Source: Nodosilinea sp. LEGE 07088
Lineage (GTDB): Bacteria; Cyanobacteriota; Cyanobacteriia; Phormidesmidales; Phormidesmidaceae
Direction of reading: 5' to 3'
DNA: 39,021 nucleotides
Assembly: GCF_015207395.1 (NCBI RefSeq)
Contig: NZ_JADEWX010000039.1
Location: 1-39,021 of the forward strand
In this document: positions 28,552 to 35,637 of the stretch, piece by piece
Layout of the letters: each line of letters begins with the position of its first letter
How positions within the stretch are numbered: position 1 is the first letter of the stretch
The notes under the pieces: model-generated
The model's input: the letters and a program-made list of their open reading frames with translations, nothing else
What the model was told of the DNA's origin: nothing
Database searches by the model: none
Translations under genes and position numbers: made by a program

Positions 28552-28884
28552 ATGACCACCTACTACTACGCCGTTGCCAGCCAGAAATTTTTGCTCGAAG
28601 AAGAACCCCTGACCGAAGTGCTCAAAGAACGCCACCGCCACTACCAAGAACAGGAACAGGAAGTAGATTTTTGGCTAGTGAAGTCGCCGGCCTTTCTAGA
28701 CTCCCCGGCATTGGCCAGCGTTAAGGCCAACTGCCCCCAGCCCGCCGTGGCGTTGGTATCGACCAGTAAACAGTTCATTACCTGGGTCAAGCTACGGTTT
28801 GAATATGTGGCCACCGGAGAGTTTGAAGCCCCCTCGGCTACCATTCCCGACCCCCTGGCATCGCTGGAGGCGGTGGCTTCCTAG
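28552..28884 (+). CDS. ycf54: Ycf54, MgPME-cyclase complex assembly factor
   Basis: 110 aa. The sequence MTTYYYAVASQKFLLEEEPL, then VDFWLVKSPAFL, CPQPAVALVSTSKQFITWVKLR and FEYVATGEFEAPS, is characteristic of Ycf54. This protein is needed for a stable, active oxidative Mg-protoporphyrin IX monomethyl ester cyclase (AcsF/CycI) in chlorophyll biosynthesis. It is soluble and associates with the cyclase at the membrane. The start at 28552 follows an AGGAGA ribosome site at 28538-28543; an upstream in-frame start at 28453 would add residues encoded by the intergenic repeat. No other chlorophyll gene is adjacent. Confidence 0.93.
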   Translation: MTTYYYAVASQKFLLEEEPLTEVLKERHRHYQEQEQEVDFWLVKSPAFLDSPALASVKANCPQPAVALVSTSKQFITWVKLRFEYVATGEFEAPSATIPDPLASLEAVAS

Positions 28885-28966
28885 CCTCTGCTCACGATTC
28901 AATTGGATCAAAACTTAGAATCGCTGCCCCGCGATCGCTGGTTTAGGCTAGAATCGCTGGCAGACT

Positions 28967-29773
28967 ATGGCACTAACAAACGCAATGGCACAGGGTTTGA
29001 TACGGAGCAGCGCACGCAAACAAAATTTATGGCGGCATTGGGCCAGATCCGGGGCACTAGCTCTGGGCTTAATATTAGGGCCGCTGGCCGGGTCTTGGCA
29101 GACGGCTCAAGCCCAGGCCGATTTTCCGCCCTGCCCACCCCCCGCCACCAACGAGTACCTACTGCTGGTGCGAAGCAACACCGAAGCCGAACGCCAGCGA
29201 GTGCAGGATCTCTTGCCATCGAACAGCACGGTTTTGGTTTGCGACTACCTCAACGATACGGTGGTGAGGGCTGGCGGCTTTAACAACCTGGAGAATGCCA
29301 ACGCCTGGGCCCAGTACATGACCGAAGTCGAAGGCTTTCAGGCCTTTGTTGCCCGTCCGGCTACCACCGCCGCTCAACCGACCCCGCCAACCGCTGATAC
29401 AGGCACAACGGCACCAACAGCAGGAACGCCCCCTGCCACCGAGACCCCCCCTGCCAATGAAACGGCTACCAGTACTGCCACGGCCACGACGACCTATTCG
29501 CCCCAGCCCCTTGGCACTGGGTTTGCGGTGCTGGTCGATTATCAGTACCAGCCCGAATCTGCGATCGAAATTCAGCGTCAGGTGGGGCAGGCGGTTGGTC
29601 TGGCCGTCCACCGTCAGCGCGCTTACCTGCTGATCGCCCACAGCCCCAATGTGGAAGGCGCAGCTTCAACGCTCTCTGTGCTCACCAGCCTCAATATTCC
29701 TGGCTTTATTGTCGATAGCCAGGAGGTGGTGATGCTGACCCCAGCGGTGGCGCTCACGGGGCAACTGTTCTAA
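28967..29773 (+). CDS. Exported two-domain protein of unknown function
   Basis: 268 aa, not recognised. A long N-terminal signal (LALGLILGPLAGSWQTAQAQA, cleavage near residue 51) follows a basic region. The mature protein has two similar-looking halves. The first is EYLLLVRSNTEAERQRVQDLLPSN...VVRAGGFNNLENANAWAQYMTEV; the second is FAVLVDYQYQPESAIEIQRQVGQAVGLAV...YLLIAHSPNVEGAASTLSVL. Each half has strand-helix-strand-helix logic resembling SPOR-type repeats, but this is only a visual similarity. A 70-residue linker rich in Pro, Thr and Ala (TPPTADTGTTAPTAGTPP) joins them. A second ATG at 28985 is possible. It is probably periplasmic. Peptidoglycan binding is a guess that would follow if the halves prove to be SPOR domains. 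Confidence 0.75.
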   Translation: MALTNAMAQGLIRSSARKQNLWRHWARSGALALGLILGPLAGSWQTAQAQADFPPCPPPATNEYLLLVRSNTEAERQRVQDLLPSNSTVLVCDYLNDTVVRAGGFNNLENANAWAQYMTEVEGFQAFVARPATTAAQPTPPTADTGTTAPTAGTPPATETPPANETATSTATATTTYSPQPLGTGFAVLVDYQYQPESAIEIQRQVGQAVGLAVHRQRAYLLIAHSPNVEGAASTLSVLTSLNIPGFIVDSQEVVMLTPAVALTGQLF

Positions 29774-29959
29774 CTGCGGACTCCACTGCGGTGGGCTTTC
29801 AGGCCTAGCCGTTGTCCTGGGCTGGCGCAAAGGCGGCAGCTATCTGAACTACGCCGACTGCCTATCGAATCTTGCTTTATCTCCCACTGGAAAATTTTCG
29901 TTTGAATATTGATGTGGGACGGGGGTATGGAGTCTGTTTTTTCGCACAGGGACTCGCAA
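29774..29959. other. Intergenic region, nothing further recognised
   Basis: Contains a small CCACTGCGGTGG hairpin just after the exported protein gene and A/T-rich sequence, with no credible gene. It leads into the palindromic repeat cluster. Confidence 0.35.
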
Positions 29960-30088
29960 ACTGTAACCGTCTCCTGAGCGGAGTCGTTGGCGCAGCCGCC
30001 CCAGAGGGGCTAGGGGACATCTCGGGTGAGTTTTGGCTTTCTCCCTTTGGGAGACGCAGGGCGAACGGCTTCGCTCAGCCAGCCTAGT
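29960..30088. repeat. Cluster of short palindromic intergenic repeats
   Basis: About 130 bases packed with small imperfect palindromes: CTGAGCGGAG, GGCGCAGCC, CCCAGAGGGGCTAGGGG, TCTCCCTTTGGGAGACGC, GCGAACGGCTTCGCTCAGCC. The wording (CTCCCTTTGGGAG, GGCTTCGCTCAGCC) is that of repeats widely scattered in cyanobacterial genomes. It abuts the broken 3' end of the small gene on the minus strand. Confidence 0.55.
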
Positions 30089-30089
30089 C

Positions 30090-30185
30090 TTACTCGTAGA
30101 AGACCTCGCGCTTCTGCTGTAGCATCTCTACCAAGGCTTCGGTCAGCAGCGCCTTGGTTTTTTCATCGTCTAGGGTAAGTTGCAT
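30090..30185 (-). pseudogene. Truncated antitoxin-like gene remnant (31 aa)
   Basis: On the minus strand an ATG at 30185 opens MQLTLDDEKTKALLTEALVE, followed by MLQQKREVFYE and a stop. It resembles the N-terminal half of small cyanobacterial antitoxin-like proteins, which continue after FYE with a helical EALEE region (from memory). Here the frame stops exactly where the palindromic repeat cluster begins, so the C-terminus has probably been lost. It has normal codon choice for this genome. It could still be expressed as a micro-protein. Confidence 0.55.
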
Positions 30186-30294
30186 AGCGCATAAGATGCG
30201 GAGTTGCGTTCAGGCGATGATAGCCCATCCAGCCTAGGAAAGGCACCACCCCAAGATTCGCTATAGTGAATTTCCAAGTTGACTACAAAACACC

Positions 30295-31420
30295 ATGATC
30301 GACACCACCGACCTCAAGCGCGAGCTTGACGAACTCACCAATCGCCTGGGTAAAACCCAGGACTATCTTTGACATTCCTGCCCTCGAAGCCCGCATTCAA
30401 GACCTAGAGCAGGTGGCGGCCCAGCCCGACTTTTGGGATGACCAGAGCCAGGCCCAGGACACCCTACAAGAGCTGAGCGACTATAAAGCCAACCTGAGCC
30501 AACTGACTGGCTGGCAAACCAGCCTTGACGACACCATCGCCATCCTCGAACTGCTGCAAGAGGATCAGGACGAAGCGCTGTTGCAAGAGGCTCAGACCAC
30601 CGTCACCAGCCTCGGCCACGAGCTAGATCAGTGGGAGCTACAGCAGCTTCTCGCTGGCCCCTACGACAAGAAAGGCGCGGTGTTGGCCATCAACGCCGGA
30701 GCCGGAGGTACCGATGCCCAAGACTGGGCCGAGATGCTGCTGCGCATGTACACCCGCTGGGCCGAGCAAAATGGATTCAAAGCCCACTTAGTAGAGATAT
30801 CCGAAGGAGAAGAAGCCGGGCTGAAGTCGGCCACCCTGGAGATTACCGGGCGCTATGCCTACGGCTACCTGAAGTCTGAGAAGGGTACCCATCGCCTAGT
30901 TCGCATTTCGCCCTTTAACGCCAACGGCAAGCGCCAGACCAGTTTCGCCGGGGTAGAGGTGATGCCCATCCTCGACCAAAATATTGAGCTGGAGATTCCT
31001 GACAAAGACCTGGAGATTAAGACCTCGCGATCGGGCGGGGCGGGCGGTCAGAATGTCAACAAAGTGGAAACGGCGGTGCGGATCACTCACCTACCGACGG
31101 GCATCTCGGTGCGCTGTACCCAGGAGCGATCGCAGCTGCAAAACCGCGAAAAGGCCATGATCATCCTCAAGGCCAAGCTGCTGATCATTGCCCAAGAGCA
31201 GCAGACCCAGGCGATCGCCGAAATTCGCGGCGACATGGTCGAAGCCAGCTGGGGAGCCCAGATTCGCAACTACGTGTTTCACCCTTACCAGATGGTTAAA
31301 GACCTGCGCACTGGGGTGGAGACGACGGCGATCGACGACGTTATGGCTGGGGAGCTAGAAGCCTTCATTCAGGCCTACCTGCGCCAGGAAAATCAGGTGC
31401 TTCAGGAGCAGACTGTCTAG
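30295..31420 (+). CDS. prfB: Peptide chain release factor 2, programmed +1 frameshift
   Basis: 374 aa after frameshifting. The zero frame starts at ATG 30295 and runs 25 codons ([20 protein letters not shown], then TQDYL) to CTT TGA C at 30367-30373. Reading resumes in +1 as [14 protein letters not shown]. An AGGA at 30359-30362 just upstream acts as the internal Shine-Dalgarno stimulator. This is the classical autoregulatory site of RF2: low RF2 makes the ribosome pause at UGA and slip. RF2 landmarks are the SPF tripeptide in [14 protein letters not shown] (UGA/UAA recognition) and GGQ in [16 protein letters not shown] (peptidyl-tRNA hydrolysis). Starting the gene inside the +1 frame at 30326 would give a wrong N-terminus. 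In related genomes the DUF3285/ybeY genes normally follow closely (from memory); here about 2.9 kb intervenes. Confidence 0.96.
30359..30373 (+). promoter_or_regulatory. prfB: prfB recoding site
   Basis: AGGA, then CTAT, then CTT TGA C. The slippery CTT, in-frame UGA with a following C (poor termination context) and nearby Shine-Dalgarno-like AGGA are all present, with the same geometry as the known bacterial prfB site. Confidence 0.95.
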
Positions 31421-31441
31421 CGGACCGGGAACACTTGGTGG

Positions 31442-31626
31442 CTATTGTGGCGCGGTATAGTCGGGGGTCTCCGTGGTCGTGAGGGCGTCTCGGGCCAGGC
31501 CTGCCCAGCAATCGTCTTCGGGGCGGTTGGCATCGGCGTTGGCCAGATCGATCCAAACCTGGGGCGGCAGGGTCTGGGCGTCGGGCATTTCGGCTAGCTG
31601 GTCGATCAGGTACTGAATGCGATCGC
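31442..31626 (-). pseudogene. C-terminal fragment of an unknown gene
   Basis: A minus-strand frame with good codon choice and no start codon: RDRIQYLIDQLAEMPDAQTL, PPQVWIDLANADANRPEDDC, WAGLARDALTTTETPDYTAPQ, then TAG at 31444-31442. It faces prfB tail to tail. The frame stays open a little further upstream, past the GCGATCGC at 31619-31626, but that sequence is read as a Uma2 protein on the other strand. I do not recognise the family. It looks like the 3' part of a gene whose front was lost. Confidence 0.5.
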
Positions 31627-31890
31627 GGCTACAAGTTTCGTCGCGATCGCCAGATCGAAACCCTGCAAGACTATGTGTTGATCGACCCCGATCGCATTTT
31701 GGTGGAGTGCTACCGCCGCAACGAGCGAGACAACTGGGAGCTGGTGACTACGATGGGTGAGGTTTCTGGAGCCGCCGCTGAGGACAGTCTGATGCTCGAC
31801 AGTGTAGACATGGAGATTGCCTTGCCCCAGGTTTATGAGGACGTCGTTTTCCCTGACGGGGATGAGGTTTTGCATAGTAATCCGAACTGA
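31621..31890 (+). pseudogene. Uma2-family endonuclease, C-terminal fragment
   Basis: The frame reads DRGYKFRRDRQIETLQDYVL, IDPDRILVECYRRNERDNWE, LVTTMGEVSG, and then a tail ending YEDVVFPDGDEV. This is the C-terminal part of Uma2 (DUF820) proteins, a cyanobacteria-expanded PD-(D/E)XK family, including the usual YK/Y-R and L.DYVLIDP elements. The N-terminal half with the catalytic core is missing, and homology starts abruptly at the HIP1 site 31619-31626. A GTG at 31675 could start a shorter 71-residue product, but it would lack the active site. Confidence 0.7.
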
Positions 31891-32087
31891 TTCATGTAGG
31901 TAGGAATGGATCTTACCTGTGTAGGCGAGATGCCTGCGCCACGGCTTTCCACGATTCACGCGGAATTCTACATGTTCAAAGAATAAACTTTCTTGAACTA
32001 TTGTAAATAGTATATTTCGAGCGACTGTAAATGTTTTCATAAGCCTCATATTAATTAGACTGACCCATTTAGCCCTCGCAGTGAAGC

Positions 32088-32771
32088 ATGAAAAAACCTG
32101 AGCCTGAAAGTCTTATCAAAGGTACATTACCTTTTATAGTCCCAGCAATAGCAGCTATTTTTGGGTCTTTCCTGGGCTTCATTGGAGGGGTTCAGACGGC
32201 ATCAGTTGAAGGAGACAAAGCCATCGAACTCGAAGAAAAGAAATTTGAATACTCTTTGATAAGAGAGGTGCTTCAACAGAATGAAGACAAGGAAGACGTC
32301 ACAGATGAATTGGATTTCATGGTGCGCATAGGTGTTATTGAGATTCTTAATTCGAATGTTCTTAGAGATATTCAGCCTGGAGACATTCCGTCCTTTAGAG
32401 AGGCTTCAAATTATAACGTCTATGCCAATCAAAATTGGGGAGAGCTGCATGAGGCTGCCGCAGTATGGGATGTACAGACAGGGAGAGAAGCTTTATCAAG
32501 GCTCGTGGAACGCTTTGGGTCAAACAAGTGTATTGGCGGCTTTGCAAACGATATGCTGGTCGTGTTGAATGATTTAGGAGAAAGTGCTTTTAAGGTTATG
32601 TCCCTTGCTAAGGACCACTACAACGAATTCGGATGCGATTTACCTTACAGCGGCTATTTCCCAGTGCCTCAATACTCTGGCTCAAGTAATGTGCTTCCAA
32701 GTTCTGGCTCAACTAATGTTTCTCCAATGCCTGCACCGATGCCTGACATCCCTCCTTATCGTCAGCGTTAG
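32088..32771 (+). CDS. Membrane-anchored protein of unknown function, low GC
   Basis: 227 aa, not recognised. A single membrane segment (LPFIVPAIAAIFGSFLGFIGG, residues about 14-34) is followed by a charged helical stretch (DKAIELEEKKFEYSLIREVL), so the N-terminus is anchored. The body has two cysteines (KCIGGF, FGCDLPY) and the tail is a low-complexity Ser/Pro-rich stretch (YSGSSNVLPSSGSTNVSPMP). Base composition and codon choice are much more A/T-rich than in neighbouring genes, and the preceding 120 bases are also A/T-rich, suggesting recent acquisition. Some defence-associated proteins have this anchored-helix layout, but I see no motif that identifies one. Confidence 0.7.
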   Translation: MKKPEPESLIKGTLPFIVPAIAAIFGSFLGFIGGVQTASVEGDKAIELEEKKFEYSLIREVLQQNEDKEDVTDELDFMVRIGVIEILNSNVLRDIQPGDIPSFREASNYNVYANQNWGELHEAAAVWDVQTGREALSRLVERFGSNKCIGGFANDMLVVLNDLGESAFKVMSLAKDHYNEFGCDLPYSGYFPVPQYSGSSNVLPSSGSTNVSPMPAPMPDIPPYRQR

Positions 32772-32778
32772 GAAAGAA

Positions 32779-33406
32779 TCACTGCCCCAAGACTTTCTGT
32801 CCCAAAGCCTTGAGAATCTGGGCCACTTGCCCTAGCTCATGACGCTGAGGAAACAGCGAAAAAGAACGAGAAGCATCGTATTCCAGCCCAGCACCCAGCT
32901 TCAAAAACACAAACTCATCCCCATTCGTAGCCATGCCATAGTTGGGCTGCTGCTGGTCGGGGTTGGCTGCTATGTAGGCCAGCAGCTGAGGCAACGCCGC
33001 TGGCACAGAAATGCTGGTGCGCTTAGACTCCACCGTCAAAATCCACAGCCGCTCCTGCAAGACCAGTACGTCAATAACACTCCCGCACGGTTTCGTCGGG
33101 GTCTTCGAGTTCTATAGCAATTCCATGAGGCGACTTGAGACGAAAAGGCGGGTCAATGAAATCCAGCAGTTCCAGCAATGGCGCTACAACCACCAGATTG
33201 ATGGTGCCCTCCAGCAACAACCCATCGGCGCGGTGATAGTCGTAGCGCTGCTTGATGCGCTCAATCCCCACCTGCTGCTGAGTCGTCAAAGGCGGCAGGT
33301 CATCCACCCATTCAGAGAAAAAATCAACGTTTTGGGTCTGCACCAGTCGCAGTTGCAGGTCGTTTAGTGTCGTGATGGATTCCCTAACGCCAGCGCTGCT
33401 CACCAT
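32779..33406 (-). pseudogene. PD-(D/E)XK nuclease (restriction-enzyme R-subunit-like), frameshifted
   Basis: Two minus-strand frames make one protein. The N-terminal part (from 33406) contains LRLVQTQNVDFFSEWVDDLP, INLVVVAPLLELLDFIDPPF and IAIELEDPDETVRE, then hits a stop at 33073. The C-terminal part continues in the neighbouring frame as SVIDVLVLQERLWILTVESK and then YGMATNGDEFVFLKL to 32779. One surplus base near 33079-33085 explains the break. The catalytic Asp (VIDVLV) and ExK (VESKRT) lie in the second part, just after the frameshift. The intact family of about 210 aa is annotated in cyanobacteria as type I restriction enzyme R-subunit N-terminal-like. A sequencing error would restore a full gene. 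Confidence 0.75.
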
Positions 33407-33539
33407 AGTAGGGCGACCCTCAAGCCGTTACAGCCTTTAGTTTACGGCCTAGAGAGATAGATTGGGGACTGCCGCATTTAGATGTGATTCATCCCGTACC
33501 AGTGCTACGATCGCCCCATCCAGCGAATGCGCCAAATCT

Positions 33540-33758
33540 ATGCCTGAACCGATCTCAGCCCTCCAAAGAGCCATTGATGCGGTCGAGTCTCTTTCCCTGC
33601 AAGATCGAGAGGCCGTGCTAACTCTGCTGCAAAAAAGACTTGCAGATCAGCGCCGCCAAGAACTTGGCCAGAGCATTGCCGACGTTCGCCACGAGTTTGC
33701 CCAAGGCCACGTTCAGTTCGGCTCAGTCGACGACTTCATGGCAGCTCTAGACGATTGA
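33540..33758 (+). CDS. Small antitoxin-like protein, no toxin partner
   Basis: 72 aa. Helical and charged: LQRAIDAVESLSLQDREAVL, then LLQKRLADQRRQEL and a C-terminal FGSVDDFMAALDD. It resembles cyanobacterial antitoxins of RelE/YafQ-type systems, whose C-termini also end in a short acidic VDDLMAxL motif (from memory). Such antitoxin genes are normally followed at once by the toxin gene. Here the next bases hold only a 16-codon open frame and then a non-coding gap, so the toxin is absent. The start is taken at the ATG at 33540. Confidence 0.6.
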   Translation: MPEPISALQRAIDAVESLSLQDREAVLTLLQKRLADQRRQELGQSIADVRHEFAQGHVQFGSVDDFMAALDD

Positions 33759-33827
33759 GACGCCTCGCCAAACTCTGCCAGTTGGTCACTAGGGTGGGGG
33801 TGTAATGAGCCGTAGATAGACTTTCAG

Positions 33828-34121
33828 CTAGCTCGCTTCTTGGCGTTGCTTTCGCAGAAAGGCAAGGAAATCCTCAATTGAGTCTTCTGCGGGCCAAAAG
33901 TCAGCAGCGAGATCTTTTAGGCTATGAACGGTCGAGGGGTTTTGGGTAGCGCGTAGCTGCTGGAGTGAAATGCCTTGCCAAAACTGGGCACTAAGTACTT
34001 TGATGTCGGGTTGAGAATTTGAGACTGAATCGCTTTGGGTGAGAATTTGCAGCAGTTGTAGACGCTCTGTGGGTGAGAGCGGCTGAATGGCAGCGATGGC
34101 GGCTTCGAGTTGTGGGGTCAT
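33828..34121 (-). CDS. Small antitoxin-like protein on the opposite strand
   Basis: 97 aa. Starts MTPQLEAAIAAIQPLSPTER, LQLLQILTQSD, a pattern common to small cyanobacterial antitoxin-like proteins in which 'LSPxERLxLLxxL' forms the first helices. The C-terminal half contains LKDLAADFWPAEDSIEDFLA, with the acidic 'F-W-P-x-E-D-S-I-E-D-F' motif seen in that group. No PIN, RelE or other toxin gene follows on the minus strand; the neighbouring gene points the other way. Function as an antitoxin is inferred from family resemblance only. Codon choice is mixed. Confidence 0.6.
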   Translation of the reverse strand: MTPQLEAAIAAIQPLSPTERLQLLQILTQSDSVSNSQPDIKVLSAQFWQGISLQQLRATQNPSTVHSLKDLAADFWPAEDSIEDFLAFLRKQRQEAS

Positions 34122-34364
34122 AGCATACCTCCATAGGGAGATCTAGATTCTGGTCTAGAGCATAGCGGCCTATGCCATCATGATCTTAGCTCTCCCGACA
34201 TGGCCAGAGACCAACTTTTCCAGAGCTGAAGCTAACGGCAGATCAGGTGTTCCGCGCTTGAGCCCAAACGTCCGTGGCATTCTATATGGCCAATGCCGCT
34301 TCCGGTAGAGGCGCAAGTGAGAAAACCCGGTACATTAAAGCTGTTCAGTCATGAAACATTTCCC
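34122..34364. other. Intergenic boundary back to the conserved block
   Basis: About 240 bases between the accessory genes and DUF3285. I see no gene here; it should carry the promoter for the DUF3285-ybeY-dgkA-trpG run. Confidence 0.35.
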
Positions 34365-34556
34365 ATGAGCCAAGACCAATCTACCCTAGGGCCAACGCCC
34401 GCCGAACAGTCTGCCTCCGCTGAAGCGCCCCCCAGCTTTGTCAAGCTGGCCATGCGCAACATGGTCAAAAAAGGGGGCAAGTCGCTGTTTCACTTTTCGC
34501 TGACCGTGACAGCTCTGCTGACTCTGCTGGTGGGTTTGGCCTACCTGACCCATTAA
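34365..34556 (+). CDS. DUF3285 small membrane protein
   Basis: 63 aa. A polar N-terminus (MSQDQSTLGPTPAEQSASAE) is followed by the conserved core PPSFVKLAMRNMVKKGGKSL and one transmembrane helix (HFSLTVTALLTLLVGLAYL). This is the cyanobacterial DUF3285 pattern. The start at 34365 is preferred over an upstream in-frame ATG at 34293 because the family is short. It lies four bases upstream of ybeY, in an order also seen in other cyanobacteria. Function unknown. Confidence 0.8.
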   Translation: MSQDQSTLGPTPAEQSASAEAPPSFVKLAMRNMVKKGGKSLFHFSLTVTALLTLLVGLAYLTH

Positions 34557-34560
34557 CCCC

Positions 34561-35076
34561 ATGGCAATAGCATCGCCATGGCCGACCCTTGAGGTGGCCC
34601 TAGAAACCGATCACCCCGATGCCGCAGTGGTGACCGCCGATGAATGGGAGGTTTGGTTTACTCGGTGGGGGCAGCAGATGGCTCTGAAAGGGTCGCCCAT
34701 CGGGGCCTATGAACTATCACTAAGGCTGACGACCGATGGTGCGATCGCCGCCCTCAACCACCAATTTCGCCAGCTCGACGGCCCCACCGACGTGCTCTCC
34801 TTTGCGGCGCTAGAGACAGACTTTCCCCAGATCGAAGAACTGTTAGCGACCGAGCCGCTCTACCTGGGCGACATTATTATTTCGCTGGATACCGCCGCCC
34901 ATCAGGCCCAGTCAGCAGGCCACTCCCTGCGCTGGGAAACCGCCTGGCTAGCGGCCCATGGCTTCTTACACCTGCTAGGGTGGGATCACCCCGATGACGC
35001 CACCCTAGCTACCATGCTGGCTAAACAGGGTGAATTACTCGAAACCATTGGCTTAAAGTCGGAAAAAGTAGGCTAG
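34561..35076 (+). CDS. ybeY: rRNA maturation endoribonuclease YbeY
   Basis: 171 aa. The zinc-binding signature H-x3-H-x5-H is present as HGFLHLLGWDH near residue 137. It is preceded by the typical FRQLDGPTDVLSFA and LGDIIISLDTA elements. YbeY is a single-strand endoribonuclease acting in 16S rRNA 3'-end maturation and ribosome quality control. The start ATG at 34561 lies four bases after the DUF3285 stop, so translation is probably coupled. The tail (LETIGLKSEKVG) is slightly longer than the shortest homologues. Confidence 0.94.
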   Translation: MAIASPWPTLEVALETDHPDAAVVTADEWEVWFTRWGQQMALKGSPIGAYELSLRLTTDGAIAALNHQFRQLDGPTDVLSFAALETDFPQIEELLATEPLYLGDIIISLDTAAHQAQSAGHSLRWETAWLAAHGFLHLLGWDHPDDATLATMLAKQGELLETIGLKSEKVG

Positions 35077-35148
35077 ATTAGCCCTGATGCGCACTCCAAG
35101 GTACGGTATAGGGGCGTATTACCCAAGCGACTATTTAGATCCTTTTCT

Positions 35149-35619
35149 ATGACCCTCTATAGCGAAAAATCTGAGTCGGTAGTGCCTGTGGCCGAATCTG
35201 AAATGGATGGGGTCAATCGCCAGCTGTCGTGGCAGGTGGCAACTAATCTGCTGGTGAGTTTTAAGTATGCGTGGCAAGGGGTATCTTACGCCTTTCGCAC
35301 CCAGCGCAACTTTCGCATCCATGTGGTGGTCGGCACGCTGGCGGTGAGCCTGGCGATCGCGCTGCACCTTGCCCCGGTAGAGCTAGCGGTGATCATCCTC
35401 ACCTGCGGCGTCGTGCTCACCCTCGAGTTAATCAACACCGCCCTGGAGTCGGTGGTTGACCTGACGGTGCAGCAGACTTACCACGAACTCGCTAAGATCG
35501 CCAAAGACTGCGCCGCTGCCGCTGTGCTGATCTCAGCGCTGATCTCAGTCTCGGTAGCCGCTTGTCTCATGCTGCCGCCCCTGTGGCGGGTGATTCAGCC
35601 CCAACTGCTTCAGCTCTAG
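35149..35619 (+). CDS. dgkA: Diacylglycerol kinase family protein (DgkA type)
   Basis: 156 aa. Small integral membrane kinase with three predicted helices. The core FKYAWQGVSYAFRTQRNFRI, then VIILTCGVVLTLELINTALE and SVVDLTVQQTYHELAKIAKD, contains the conserved E-x-x-N-T-A-x-E catalytic element and the A-K-D-x-A-A-A-A-V motif. A polar N-terminal extension of about 30 residues precedes the core. In cyanobacteria and Gram-positive bacteria this type often acts on undecaprenol rather than diacylglycerol, so the exact lipid is uncertain. It is followed after 18 bases by trpG. Confidence 0.92.
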   Translation: MTLYSEKSESVVPVAESEMDGVNRQLSWQVATNLLVSFKYAWQGVSYAFRTQRNFRIHVVVGTLAVSLAIALHLAPVELAVIILTCGVVLTLELINTALESVVDLTVQQTYHELAKIAKDCAAAAVLISALISVSVAACLMLPPLWRVIQPQLLQL

Positions 35620-35637
35620 TTCATCCCTGGTGCGCCC

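Noticed and set aside
31365..31556. Minus-strand open frame starting MDRSGQRRC
   Set aside because: Wrong frame; the neighbouring minus-strand frame gives far more protein-like sequence (WIDLANADANRPEDDCWAGL).
31606..32049. Minus-strand open frame of 147 codons across the Uma2 fragment
   Set aside because: It runs antisense to recognisable Uma2 sequence and into A/T-rich DNA; no family resemblance.
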